64,000 bases of DNA from positions 22,455-86,454 of the forward strand of contig NZ_AUHJ01000017.1 of assembly GCF_000423125.1 (NCBI RefSeq), given 5' to 3'. The notes beneath the pieces were generated by a model. That model searched no databases. It saw nothing but the letters and a program-made list of their open reading frames with translations, and was not told where the DNA came from. This document shows, piece after piece, positions 54,507 to 63,727 of this stretch (position 1 is the stretch's first letter; each line of letters starts with the position of its first letter). Source of the stretch: Haliea salexigens DSM 19537. GTDB lineage: Bacteria > Pseudomonadota > Gammaproteobacteria > Pseudomonadales > Halieaceae. The translations under genes were made by a program, and so were the position numbers.

Positions 54507-56095
54507 CAGAACTCCATAAAAGCCGGGGTAACGTCAGCGGCCGCTCCCAGAGTGAAGCCGCTGCCGCGCTCGCACAGCTTGCGCGCAAAGCCGAGTTCCG
54601 TTGGGTAGGCGGCGTAGACGGTGTAAAGCAGGTCACCGGCTTGCACCTGCTGGCCCAATTTGGCGCGCAGGTCTACCCCCGCGCCCTGCGCGCGCGGTGC
54701 GCCGGCTTGGCGTGCAATATGTGCCAGCTGCAGGTTGTCGATATTAACCACCGTGCCCGTTGTTGCGGCGCGCACGGGGTAGGTCAGTGGCGCCAGCGGC
54801 GGGTTGTTCACGTCAAACGGTTTGCCGCCTTGCGCCTGAATGATATCCTGCATCTTGCGCAGGGCACGGCCCGAATCCAGAATGTCGCGGGCAATGGCGA
54901 AGCCGTCGCCACCGCGAACATCCGGGTCGAACTCCAGCATGCGCCCGGCGAGGCGCAGGGACTTCTGGCGCAAATCGGCGGGTGCCGCCGGGTGGTTTTC
55001 CAGCACCTGCATCACGTCGCGGGCTTCCAGAGCCGGGCCGATACCGTTCCCCACGGGCTGGCGACCGTCAGTGATCACCACTTCCAGCATCAACCCCATG
55101 CGCTTGGCGACGTACTCGAACAGGCGTCGCAAACGCTGCGCCTCGGGCATCGTGGCGACCTTGGCGGTGGGGCCAACGGGAATGTCCAGCACCAGGTGGG
55201 TGGAGCCTGCGGCGACCTTTTTCGAAAGAATGGACGCGACCATCTGGCCGGGGGAGTCAATCGACAGCGGGCGCTCAACGGCAATCAGTACATCATCGGC
55301 CGGGGACAGGTCGCTGGTGCCGCCCCAGGCGAGGCAGCCGCGGTGGGTGCGCACAATGCTGTTGAGCTGCTCGAATTGCAGCTCTACGTGCGCCAGTACC
55401 TCCATGGTATCTGCGGTACCTGCCGGGGACGTGATGGCGCGGGAGGAGGTTTTCGGGCACAGCATGCCGTGCGCGGCGACGATCGGCACCACCAGCATGG
55501 ACGTGCGATTGCCCGGGATGCCGCCAATGCAGTGTTTGTCCACCACCGGGTGTTCGCCCCAGTTCAGGCGCCGGCCCACGCGGCTCATGGCATCGCTGAG
55601 GAAGAACACTTCCTCGCGGTCGAGCTCCGCCTGGTTGCAGGCCACCACAAAAGCGGTCAGTTCGATTTTCGAGTAGCGGTGTTCGGCAATGTCGTTGACG
55701 ATGGCCCGGAAGCTGTCGCTGTCGAGACGTTCCCCGGCGATCTTGCGGTGCAGCGCGGGTATCGATGTGGGGGGTTCCGCCTGGGACACGCTGACGCGCT
55801 GCCCTTCGGGCAGGCCCAGCAGGGCGAAGGCATCTTCAGACAGCCCCAGTTCGTTACAGCCTACGATGCTGTCATTGTCAACCACGTTGACGCTGGCGAG
55901 GATGCGCCGGCCATCGTCGGAGACTTCCACCTTGGCCAGCGCCTGAAAGCCCTCTGCCCGGTACAGCTCGCAGTCCCGGTGCAGGTAGGCGACGTTTTCC
56001 CGATAGGTGTCGATGGCGACGCGCTTGAGCAGCAGCGTCGAGGCCGCCTCAGCGGCGTGCAGCGCGTCCTGCTGGCCTGCCCCGCCATCGCTCAT
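54506..56095 (-). CDS. AMP phosphorylase / thymidine phosphorylase family protein
   Basis: 529 residues. The N-terminal extension and [19 protein letters not shown] with [18 protein letters not shown] match the archaeal-type AMP phosphorylase group rather than bacterial Deo[18 protein letters not shown] and the C-terminal barrel segment [19 protein letters not shown] complete the fold. AMP phosphorylase yields adenine and ribose 1,5-bisphosphate. It sits between anbu (3 nt upstream) and the PRPP synthetase-like gene. Whether it prefers NMPs or nucleosides is not settled by sequence. Confidence 0.9.
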   Translation of the reverse strand: MSDGGAGQQDALHAAEAASTLLLKRVAIDTYRENVAYLHRDCELYRAEGFQALAKVEVSDDGRRILASVNVVDNDSIVGCNELGLSEDAFALLGLPEGQRVSVSQAEPPTSIPALHRKIAGERLDSDSFRAIVNDIAEHRYSKIELTAFVVACNQAELDREEVFFLSDAMSRVGRRLNWGEHPVVDKHCIGGIPGNRTSMLVVPIVAAHGMLCPKTSSRAITSPAGTADTMEVLAHVELQFEQLNSIVRTHRGCLAWGGTSDLSPADDVLIAVERPLSIDSPGQMVASILSKKVAAGSTHLVLDIPVGPTAKVATMPEAQRLRRLFEYVAKRMGLMLEVVITDGRQPVGNGIGPALEARDVMQVLENHPAAPADLRQKSLRLAGRMLEFDPDVRGGDGFAIARDILDSGRALRKMQDIIQAQGGKPFDVNNPPLAPLTYPVRAATTGTVVNIDNLQLAHIARQAGAPRAQGAGVDLRAKLGQQVQAGDLLYTVYAAYPTELGFARKLCERGSGFTLGAAADVTPAFMEF

Positions 56096-56098
56096 GGT

Positions 56099-56854
56099 TC
56101 AATCACTCTCGCCGATGACTTCGCCGAGCGAAGGCAGCTTGGCGAAAGCCTCGCGAATATTGTCATCCCAGCTCTGGCGCAGTTTCGCCAGGTAAGGGTG
56201 GTGCTCCTCCAGGGCAAAATAGCGTGCGTGTGGCTTCAGGCTGTCGTTGCGGTAGAACAGGCACTCCAGCGGTGGGCCCACCGTGGCGTTGGAGCGGATG
56301 GTCGAATCCATGGACACCAGCGCACAGCGCATGGCGGTTTCAAACGGTGTATCCGGGCGCACAATACGGTCCAGGATGGGCTTGCCGTACTTGGTTTCGC
56401 CGATCTGCAGGTAGGGGTACAGCTCCGAGGCCGTGATGTAGTTGCCCTCGGGGTAGATCAGGTACAACGCCTGGGCGTGCCCCTTGATTTGCCCGCCCAG
56501 AATGAAGGTGGCGGAGGCATCGAAGCTGGCGCCGGCCCCAGGGCCGGAGGGCTTCTTGTGCCGCGATTGCTCGGCCACGTTCCGCTCCCCAATATAGTCG
56601 GCGACATCCGCCACATAGCGCGCCTTGAGGATGTTGAACTCGGCGTCTTCCTCCAGGTCCCGGTGGATCTGCGCGATCACCGCCTGGCTGGTCGCCAGGT
56701 TGCCCGCCGTCAGCAATACCAGCGAACGGTCGTAAGCCACTGAAAAGCGGTGCATTTTACTGTAGGTGCTGACCCGATCAGGGCCCGCATTGGTGCGCGA
56801 GTCCGAGCAGAAGATCAAGCCGTCCTGAACGGCAATAGCGAGGCAATAGGTCAT
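56099..56854 (-). CDS. Anbu (ancestral beta-subunit) proteasome-type peptidase
   Basis: 251 residues from the ATG at 56854; the frame extends to 56905, but only this start puts Thr right after Met. Numbering from that Thr, Thr1, Asp17 (in CSDSRTNAG) and Lys32 match the catalytic triad of proteasome beta subunits. SFDASATFILGGQIKG and SVAYDRSLVLLTAGN are Anbu-like. It is an Ntn hydrolase thought to form helical or ring assemblies. It is the first gene of the operon with the phosphorylase and PRPP synthetase genes. Confidence 0.94.
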   Translation of the reverse strand: MTYCLAIAVQDGLIFCSDSRTNAGPDRVSTYSKMHRFSVAYDRSLVLLTAGNLATSQAVIAQIHRDLEEDAEFNILKARYVADVADYIGERNVAEQSRHKKPSGPGAGASFDASATFILGGQIKGHAQALYLIYPEGNYITASELYPYLQIGETKYGKPILDRIVRPDTPFETAMRCALVSMDSTIRSNATVGPPLECLFYRNDSLKPHARYFALEEHHPYLAKLRQSWDDNIREAFAKLPSLGEVIGESD

Positions 56855-56952
56855 GGCGTGAGTGTCTTGGCTCCGTGGCCGTGTCGAGCCGGCAAGCATA
56901 CTCATAGCGGCGCGGCAATGCCACAGCCCCGCTGTACCCTACAGAACTGTCA

Positions 56953-56982
56953 TTGGTATCGAGAGAGACTACCGCGTATTAT
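56953..56982 (+). promoter_or_regulatory. Candidate promoter of the RND efflux operon
   Basis: TTGGTA (56953-56958), an 18 nt spacer and TATTAT (56977-56982, one mismatch to TATAAT) about 75 nt before the adaptor gene. No regulator gene is adjacent. Confidence 0.45.
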
Positions 56983-57058
56983 TGTGGCCCTGATTTGTCG
57001 ACACATCGGCAAGCAACGTGCGCGCTCGCGCCCTTGATCACGGATTTCGGTGAGTAAG

Positions 57059-58192
57059 ATGTCTGAGAAGAAGTTTCTGTTCGGCCTGCGTATGTGGCTG
57101 ATGTTGCTGGTGACCCTGCTGGTGTTTGGCGGGCTGTTCGGCATGCAGTGGTTCGGCAACAAGAAAATGAACGAGTTCATGGACAATATGCCGGTGCAAC
57201 CCGCAACGGTCACCGCAATGGAGGCGGGCACGGCGCTGTGGCGCGATAGTGTCGAGTCGGTCGGTACCCTGGTGGCGATTCGCGGCGCTGAGCTTGCCAC
57301 CGAAGTCCCGGGCACGGTGGAGACGATTCACTTCGACAATGGTGCGGAGGTCGCCGCGGGAGCGGCCATTCTGACCCTCAATTCCGCGCCTGACCGCGCC
57401 CAGCTTGAGGAGTTGCAGGCGGCGGCGGATCTCGCCCGACAGGAGTTGGAGCGTGCGCGGCGGCTGGTTGAGCAGCGCAACATTTCCGAGTCAGAGCTGG
57501 ATCAGCGCGTTAGCCTGCTGCAGCAGGCTAAGGCCCGGGTGGCGGCACAGCAGGCGCGCATCGAGCAGAAAACCCTGCGTGCGCCCTATGCCGGGCGGCT
57601 GGGCATTCGTCGCTTTAATGTGGGTGATTATGTACAGGCCGGCGACACCGTTATTGCACTGCAGGCGCTGGATAGCCTCTTCGTGAATTTCTCCCTGCCC
57701 GAGCAGTACAGCCAGCAGGTCGAGGCGGGCATGCCGGTAGAAGCCCGGCTGGAGGCGCTGGATGGACGCACCTTCGCCGGTACGGTCACCGCCATTTCGC
57801 CCGTGGTGGACCCCAACACCCGTAACTTCGCCCTGCAGGCGACCCTGCCCAATCCGGAGGAGTTGTTGCGCCCCGGCATGTTCGCCCGCCTTGTGCTGCC
57901 AATCGGTATTGAGCTGGAGCGCGTTGTGGTACCGCAAACCGCGATTGCCTACCGCCCCTATGGCGACTCAGTGTATGTCATCGAAGAGCGCGACGGGGAG
58001 TTGCGGTTGTCCCAGCGGTTCGTGACGCTGGGGCCTGTGCGCGGCGACATGGTGGCGGTGGAAGAGGGGCTGGATCCCGGTGAGCGTGTGGCCACCAGCG
58101 GCCTGCTCAAACTCGATGGCGGCATGCCGGTAAAAGTTGACAACAGCTCTACGCCTGCCGCAGACCTCGACCCACTACCGGACAACGGCTGA
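57059..58192 (+). CDS. RND efflux periplasmic adaptor subunit
   Basis: 377 residues from the ATG at 57059; a GTG at 57050 is possible. One N-terminal membrane helix (about 12-32), a lipoyl/barrel-sandwich half (GTVETIHFDNGAEVAAGAAIL), a coiled hairpin (about 105-165), the second half (LRAPYAGRLGIRRFNVGDYV) and a beta-barrel (GTVTAISPVVDPNTRN). It is the MexA/HlyD-type adaptor for the pump encoded next. No outer-membrane channel gene is in the window. Confidence 0.93.
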   Translation: MSEKKFLFGLRMWLMLLVTLLVFGGLFGMQWFGNKKMNEFMDNMPVQPATVTAMEAGTALWRDSVESVGTLVAIRGAELATEVPGTVETIHFDNGAEVAAGAAILTLNSAPDRAQLEELQAAADLARQELERARRLVEQRNISESELDQRVSLLQQAKARVAAQQARIEQKTLRAPYAGRLGIRRFNVGDYVQAGDTVIALQALDSLFVNFSLPEQYSQQVEAGMPVEARLEALDGRTFAGTVTAISPVVDPNTRNFALQATLPNPEELLRPGMFARLVLPIGIELERVVVPQTAIAYRPYGDSVYVIEERDGELRLSQRFVTLGPVRGDMVAVEEGLDPGERVATSGLLKLDGGMPVKVDNSSTPAADLDPLPDNG

Positions 58193-58193
58193 C

Positions 58194-61100
58194 ATGAAGT
58201 TCACGGACCTTTTTATCCACAAGCCCGTACTGGCGACCGTTGTCAGCCTGTTCCTGTTGATTCTGGGCCTGCGTGCGGCAACCGAGCTCAACGTGCGTGA
58301 ATACCCGATGATCGAGAATGCGGTGATTACGGTGAGCACGCCGTATATTGGCGCGGACGCGGAGCTGATCAAGGGTTTCATTACCACGCCGCTGGAACTG
58401 GAGATCGCAACGGCGGAGGGTATCGACTATCTCACCTCCACCAGCGTGCGCGGCCTGAGCACCATTTCCGCCTACGTCAGCACCGAGGCCGACCCCGACG
58501 AAGTGCTCACCCAGGTCGTCACCAAGGTCAACAGGTTGCGCAATGAGTTGCCGCGCGAGGCGGAAGATCCGGTGCTGGACCTGGCCATTGGCGAGCAGGT
58601 GGGCAGCATGTACATCTCGTTCATCAGCGACCAGTTGCCGACCAACCGAGTCGCTGATTACGTGATTCGCGAAGTACAACCCAAGCTTTCCACCTTGCCG
58701 GGCGTGCTGCGTGCCAGCGCCAATTCCACCAGCGTGTTTGCCATGCGTATCTGGCTGGATCAGGAGCGCATGACAGCCCTGAACCTTACCGCCAGCGAGG
58801 TGCGCGCGGCGCTGGCGGCAAACAATGTGCTGTCCGCGGTGGGTGCCAGCAAGGGCAGTATGGTTGAGGTGAACCTGAAGGCTGATACCGACCTGCGCTC
58901 GGTAGAAGGCTTCGAGAGCATGGTGCTGCGCGAGCAGGATGGCGCCATTGTACGCTTGGGCGATATCGCCGAGGTCGAGCTGGGTAACGAGGGTTATGCC
59001 TCCTCGTCGATGTTCATCGACCAGGAAGCGGTCTTCATGCAGATTGACGTGGCCCCCGATGCCAATGCCGTGGAGGTGATCGCCCGGGTGCGTCAGGTTT
59101 ACGCCGACGACATTGCGCCCCGGCTGCCGGAAGGTATTGTCGGCAACATCAACTACGATGCCACGGTCTACATTCAGAACGCGATCAACGATGTCGAAGC
59201 GACCATCATCGAGGCGATGATCATCGTCATTCTGGTCATTTTCCTCTTCCTCGGTTCCCTGCGCTCGGTATTGATTCCGGCAGTGGCGGTACCGCTGTCC
59301 CTCGTCGGTGGCTTGTTCCTCATGCAGTTGATGGGGTTCAGCATTAACCTGCTCACCCTGCTTGCGATTGTGCTGGCCATTGGCATTGTGGTGGACGATG
59401 CGATCATTGTGCTGGAGAACATCCATCGCCACATCGAAGATGGCATGGCCCCCAAGGAGGCTGCATTGCTGGGTGCGAGTGAACTGGCCTGGCCTATCGT
59501 GGCGATGACCACCACACTGATTGCCGTGTACATACCTATCGGGTTCGTGGGGGGGCTCACGGGTACGCTGTTCACTGAATTCGCCTTTACCCTTGCTGGC
59601 GCGGTGCTGATCTCCGGCATTGTGGCGCTGACGCTGTCACCCATGATGTGCGCACGCCTGCTGAGCAAGGAAGAGGGTGAGAACAGCAACCGGCTCGAGC
59701 GCTGGCTCGACCAGCGCTTTGACGCTTTACGCCGGGTCTATCAGCGCGATCTCGACCGGGTGCTGGACGATAGCGCCGGTGTACTGGTGTTTGGCGCGGT
59801 GATTATTGTCTCCTGCTATTTCCTGTTCGTGCGCTCGCCGTCGGAGCTTGCTCCCGCCGAGGATATTGGGCTGATTTTCTATCTGGCGGAATCTGACCCC
59901 TACGTCACCCTTGAGTACATTGAGCAGTACACGGCGGAGATTGGCCAGATTACGCGCAGCACACCCGAGATCGATGTGAACTTCCTGTTCAATGGTGTCA
60001 GCCCGGGTGGGGGCGGGACTACCAACGGTGCGTTCGGCGGCTTCATTTTCAAACCCTGGAGCGAGCGCGAACGCAGCTCGGAGCAGGTGTTACAGGAGAG
60101 CATCCTGCCGCGCACCCAGAGTATCGCCGGTTTGCAGGTGAACGCGGTGAACCCGCCGCCTCTGCCCTCCAGCGGCATATTGCCGGTGGAGTTCGTGGTC
60201 ACCTCCACCCTCGACTTCAATATCATGTACGACGACGTGCAGCGCGTATTGCAGCGGGCGCGAGATAGCGGCAAGTTCATCTTCATTGACCAGGACCTTC
60301 AGATCGACAAGCCCCAAGAACGCCTGACAGTCGACCGGGACAAGGCGGCCCTGCTTGGGGTGGAAATGCAGCAGATCAGTGCTGACCTGTCGGCGCTCTT
60401 GTCCGGCGGTTACGTCAATCGCTTCACTATGAACGAGCGCTCCTACAAGGTGATTCCGCAAGTGCGGCGCCAGCAGCGCTTGACGCCGCAGGAGCTTGAG
60501 GGTTACTACACGCGCACCCGCAGCGGCGACCTCGTTGCCTTGAGCACTCTGGTGCAACTTGAGAGTGAGGTGGTGCCGCGCTCGCTGAAGGGGTTCCAGC
60601 AACTCAATGCCGTCACCCTGAGTGGTATTCCCCGCCCCGGCGTCGCGCTGGGCGATGCCCTGGCCACACTGGAGCAGATCAGCCGCGATGAGCTGAGCCG
60701 TGAGTACAGCGTGGATTATGGCGGCCAGAGCCGGCAGTTCAAAGCCGAAGGCAGCGCCCTCATCATGACCTTTTTCTTCGCGCTGTTGCTGATTTACCTG
60801 GTGCTGGCGGCGCAGTTCGAGTCGTTCCGCGACCCGATCATCATGCTGGTGACGGTACCGATGTCGGTGTGCGGTGCACTGCTTTGCCTGAATATTCTGT
60901 CAATCTTTCAGGTGACCGGCGCCACGCTGAACATCTACACGCAGGTGGGCATCGTCACGCTGATTGGCGTGATTTCCAAACACGGCATTCTCATCGTGGA
61001 GTTTGCCAATCGGCTGCAGGAAGAGGGAATGAAAAAACGCGAGGCGATTGAGGAAGCGGCTTCTGTGCGCCTGCGCCCCGTGTTGATGACCACCGCCGCA

Positions 61101-61268
61101 TTGGTTATCGCCATGGTGCCGTTGCTGCTTGCCTCTGGCCCCGGTGCCTCTGCGCGGTTTTCCATGGGCCTGGTGATCGCCTCCGGCATGACCATCGGCA
61201 CACTGTTTACCCTGTATGTACTGCCGGCGGTGTATCTGTACCTGGGTCGAGATCTCGCAGCGGAGTGA
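58194..61268 (+). CDS. RND efflux pump permease (HAE1-like)
   Basis: 1024 residues from the ATG at 58194, right after the adaptor stop. Twelve membrane helices in the usual two halves: IHKPVLATVVSLFLLILG starts the first; TM4 holds the proton-relay pair in GIVVDDAIIVLENI; the second half has IGVISKHGILIVEFANRL. Two large periplasmic porter loops lie between TM1-2 and TM7-8. It exports drugs or lipophiles with the proton gradient; substrates are unknown. Its last 62 nt overlap the convergent desaturase gene. Confidence 0.95.
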   Translation: MKFTDLFIHKPVLATVVSLFLLILGLRAATELNVREYPMIENAVITVSTPYIGADAELIKGFITTPLELEIATAEGIDYLTSTSVRGLSTISAYVSTEADPDEVLTQVVTKVNRLRNELPREAEDPVLDLAIGEQVGSMYISFISDQLPTNRVADYVIREVQPKLSTLPGVLRASANSTSVFAMRIWLDQERMTALNLTASEVRAALAANNVLSAVGASKGSMVEVNLKADTDLRSVEGFESMVLREQDGAIVRLGDIAEVELGNEGYASSSMFIDQEAVFMQIDVAPDANAVEVIARVRQVYADDIAPRLPEGIVGNINYDATVYIQNAINDVEATIIEAMIIVILVIFLFLGSLRSVLIPAVAVPLSLVGGLFLMQLMGFSINLLTLLAIVLAIGIVVDDAIIVLENIHRHIEDGMAPKEAALLGASELAWPIVAMTTTLIAVYIPIGFVGGLTGTLFTEFAFTLAGAVLISGIVALTLSPMMCARLLSKEEGENSNRLERWLDQRFDALRRVYQRDLDRVLDDSAGVLVFGAVIIVSCYFLFVRSPSELAPAEDIGLIFYLAESDPYVTLEYIEQYTAEIGQITRSTPEIDVNFLFNGVSPGGGGTTNGAFGGFIFKPWSERERSSEQVLQESILPRTQSIAGLQVNAVNPPPLPSSGILPVEFVVTSTLDFNIMYDDVQRVLQRARDSGKFIFIDQDLQIDKPQERLTVDRDKAALLGVEMQQISADLSALLSGGYVNRFTMNERSYKVIPQVRRQQRLTPQELEGYYTRTRSGDLVALSTLVQLESEVVPRSLKGFQQLNAVTLSGIPRPGVALGDALATLEQISRDELSREYSVDYGGQSRQFKAEGSALIMTFFFALLLIYLVLAAQFESFRDPIIMLVTVPMSVCGALLCLNILSIFQVTGATLNIYTQVGIVTLIGVISKHGILIVEFANRLQEEGMKKREAIEEAASVRLRPVLMTTAALVIAMVPLLLASGPGASARFSMGLVIASGMTIGTLFTLYVLPAVYLYLGRDLAAE

Positions 61269-62031
61269 GCAACTGTCGGTCCAGCCGCTGGTCGGCAGGT
61301 TCGCGCAAGTATTCGAGCCCCAGCAGGCGCTGGGGGTGCTCGTCGAAGTCCGGGTGCGTGGCGGTACCGAACACGTAGTCGTACCAGGGCACCAGGCTGC
61401 CATAGTTGCTGTTTGTGTAGCGTTGTTCAACGAAGTGATGGGTGCGGTGGAAGTCCGGTGTGAGCACAAGGTAGCGCAGCCAGCGCTCGACGGACTGCGG
61501 TACGTGCACATTGCTGTGACTGAACAGCGTGGCGGCAACCGCGAAGATCCTGTAGGCGAGTGCCGACTCCGGGCTCACACCCAGCAAGAGTACAAGGGGC
61601 GCGCCTACCGGCAGTGCTATCAGTGGCTCCAGGGGGTGGTGCCGGTAGCCGGTGGAAACGTCTACCTCTGGATCTGAATGATGCAGTGCGTGGATGCGCC
61701 ACATCAGGGGAAAGCGGTGAAAGGCGCGGTGGAGCCAGTAACTTACCAGCTGCGTGCCAGCCAACAGGGCGATGAAACCCGCCACAGGCCCCAGATTCAG
61801 TACGCCAAACTCTTCGGCCCTACCCCAGCGCGCGAGCCAGACAAAAAATAGCGTGCTGGCAACCAGCATGATGTACCAGTTGAGCAGGGCGAGAGAGAAG
61901 TTGTTGGCCCAGCGCCAGGATAGCCCGCTGGCGCCGCTGCGGCGCGGCGCCAGGGTTTCCAGCAGCAGAAACAGGCTCATCAAACCCAATGTCCACAGAT
62001 AGATGTGTTGCGATGCGGACGTGACTGTCAT
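61207..62031 (-). CDS. Sterol desaturase / fatty acid hydroxylase family protein
   Basis: 274 residues with four membrane helices and the eight-His diiron pattern: HRAFH (101-105), HALHH (114-118), HSNVH (172-176) and DFHRTHH (193-199). Family members hydroxylate or desaturate lipids and carotenoids at the membrane. A C-terminal polar tail of about 45 residues is encoded inside the 3' end of the RND pump gene. The substrate is unknown. Confidence 0.92.
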   Translation of the reverse strand: MTVTSASQHIYLWTLGLMSLFLLLETLAPRRSGASGLSWRWANNFSLALLNWYIMLVASTLFFVWLARWGRAEEFGVLNLGPVAGFIALLAGTQLVSYWLHRAFHRFPLMWRIHALHHSDPEVDVSTGYRHHPLEPLIALPVGAPLVLLLGVSPESALAYRIFAVAATLFSHSNVHVPQSVERWLRYLVLTPDFHRTHHFVEQRYTNSNYGSLVPWYDYVFGTATHPDFDEHPQRLLGLEYLREPADQRLDRQLLTPLRDLDPGTDTPPAVHTG

Positions 62032-62046
62032 GAGCCTGTCTTCTAT

Positions 62047-62592
62047 TTAATTGGGCGGTGGAAATCCACAGAAGCCCACACGCTGTTCGGCGCCATCGGG
62101 AATGATGGTGCCGACGGGCGCACCGTTGTCCCTGAAAATATCGGGTGGTGAGCAGCTAAAGGTGTATTCCACGATTCGAAGGTCGCGCCCGCACTGATTG
62201 CTCACGGTATTTTCCGCTGAGGAGATACCGCGCAAATTCTGGAGGTTCACAGTGATCGTGGCTGTGTCGCAGTCTGCATCGGCGAGTGTGGCGGCGCTGG
62301 TTGCCAGGGTCCGCTCCACGCCAAAGCCGCCGAGAAGCACACCGCTGCCGAGCAGGGCGATGCTGACAATTTTCTGTGCACCGCCGTTGTGGCGCAGTAC
62401 GCGCAGGGCGATCACGGCCAGCACCACGCCCAGAGCAATCAGGATGGGTGGGCTCAGCGTGGGCACTGCAGTGGCAGAGGCCGGTCCCAGTACCACGCCG
62501 CCCGGAGTACCGGCATGACTTACGGGGGCAAGTGTCAGCAATGCCAGCGCTGCGCCATGAATCTGCGCGTGACGCGCTGCAAAACCGCGCAC
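62047..62592 (-). CDS. Exosortase-substrate-like protein with internal sorting signal (midcut-by-XrtH type)
   Basis: 181 residues from a GTG at 62592. A signal peptide (about 1-27) is followed by a PTLSPP motif (44-49), a hydrophobic helix (49-64) and basic residues (R64, R67, H68), the IPTL-type exosortase sorting signal, but placed mid-protein. A second helix (74-91) and a C-terminal domain with four Cys follow. This matches the group of proteins cut in the middle by exosortase XrtH. No exosortase gene is in the window. See the finding on the in-frame TAA just upstream of the GTG. Confidence 0.75.
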   Translation of the reverse strand: MRGFAARHAQIHGAALALLTLAPVSHAGTPGGVVLGPASATAVPTLSPPILIALGVVLAVIALRVLRHNGGAQKIVSIALLGSGVLLGGFGVERTLATSAATLADADCDTATITVNLQNLRGISSAENTVSNQCGRDLRIVEYTFSCSPPDIFRDNGAPVGTIIPDGAEQRVGFCGFPPPN

Positions 62593-62729
62593 TACTCGTT
62601 AAATCATTTTCATCTGCCAGTCCTTAGTGTATTGACCATAAGTTTAGTAAGGGTTTAAGTGCAGCGTACAATAGACGTACTGGCGTTTGCAAGGCGTCTG
62701 CCGCCACAGTGGCAACACGGGTTGGCTGG
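62593..62729. other. AT-richer gap upstream of the midcut-type gene
   Basis: 137 bp with clearly lower GC than its surroundings. On the minus strand it holds AAGGA (62621-62625) 7 nt before ATG 62613, then MKMI and a TAA. No other gene was seen. Confidence 0.6.
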
Positions 62730-63608
62730 TCATCCCGCCGTGTTGACCTTCGGTTCATTCAATAGCGCGAAATAGTGCTGCAGGGCGTTCGTCCCCAGAA
62801 CGCTACGCGCTGTCAGCTCGCGCAGGCAGTACACCGCGAGGTCCGGGCTGTCGAAGAACAGGTCTGCAAACAGAACCTGCCGCTTGAGCTGTACGTCGCT
62901 GTAGCGCTCCAGCGCGAGCGGGTCCTTGATATAGACGGCATCCGCCTCCAGCAACTGATTGAAGGGGATGCGGAAATTGTTGTTTCTCACGACAGGCGAT
63001 ATCGACCAGCGTTTCACGTCGACGAAACTGTGCGGGAGGTAGCCGTGGGCACGCATCCACTGGTCGATGTCGCCAAAGGTGGGTTGCTCCTCGTACAGGC
63101 CCACGAAGGAGACTTCGAGCTGTATGGCGAGGCACTCGCGCAGTGTCTGGGTGCCGTGTTGCAGCACGCTTAACTCCGAGCCCTGTATGTCCATTTTCAG
63201 AAAGTCGATGCGTTCGATTGCCGCAATGGAGTCGAGCCGCGCGGTTTGCACGCGCTCCGTGCGCAGTACGCGCCCGAAGTCGTCAAAGCCATTGAAGAAA
63301 CTCAACGCCCGCGGCGATGGCTTGAACAGGGAAGTCATGCCAGACGTTTCTTCGCACACATAGGCAGTATGTGCTTCGCCATCGCCCACGTAGTGTTCCA
63401 GTACGGTGGCCTTGCTGCCATAGCGGGCTTTCAGCGCCGCTATCTGGCGGGGGTCGCCGTCGAAACTGAACAGGTGGGCGTCCGGGTGTTCAAGCACCAG
63501 GGGCGCATAGACCGGCGTTTCCGCCAGCAGTGCTGCGCCAATGTCAGCAATAAACAGGGCGCCATTGAGCTCAAGCAGCTCTGAGATCCGGGTAATACGT
63601 GACAGCAA
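62730..63608 (-). CDS. FkbM family methyltransferase
   Basis: 292 residues. IADIGAALLAETP starts the SAM-binding fold, VYAPLVLEHPDAHLFSFDGDP and KATVLEHYVGDG follow, and RLDSIAAIERIDFLKMDIQGSELSVL is the FkbM signature with the conserved Asp/Gln loop. FkbM-type enzymes O-methylate sugars or small molecules. The C-terminal 100 residues are less typical. It stands alone, next to a transposase fragment, so recent acquisition is possible. Confidence 0.85.
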   Translation of the reverse strand: MLSRITRISELLELNGALFIADIGAALLAETPVYAPLVLEHPDAHLFSFDGDPRQIAALKARYGSKATVLEHYVGDGEAHTAYVCEETSGMTSLFKPSPRALSFFNGFDDFGRVLRTERVQTARLDSIAAIERIDFLKMDIQGSELSVLQHGTQTLRECLAIQLEVSFVGLYEEQPTFGDIDQWMRAHGYLPHSFVDVKRWSISPVVRNNNFRIPFNQLLEADAVYIKDPLALERYSDVQLKRQVLFADLFFDSPDLAVYCLRELTARSVLGTNALQHYFALLNEPKVNTAG

Positions 63609-63727
63609 GTTCCTTTATCTCCTGCATGCGTGCAGTTTCGTGGTTTGAACTATTTTCTGGAACCGCTATCCTAGTGGGCCGCTTGATAAATAGAGTAATT
63701 TAACGGGAAAAGGTGTACTATGCCGGT

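Noticed and set aside
54641..56743. 700-codon plus-strand open frame
   Set aside because: Antisense to the phosphorylase and Anbu genes, which carry clear catalytic motifs; no recognisable domain.
58149..59432. 427-codon minus-strand open frame
   Set aside because: Antisense to the RND pump; His/Asn-rich artefact.
63609..63727. Left inverted repeat of the IS630-like element
   Set aside because: Without the right end, no matching terminal repeat can be identified in this AT-richer gap.
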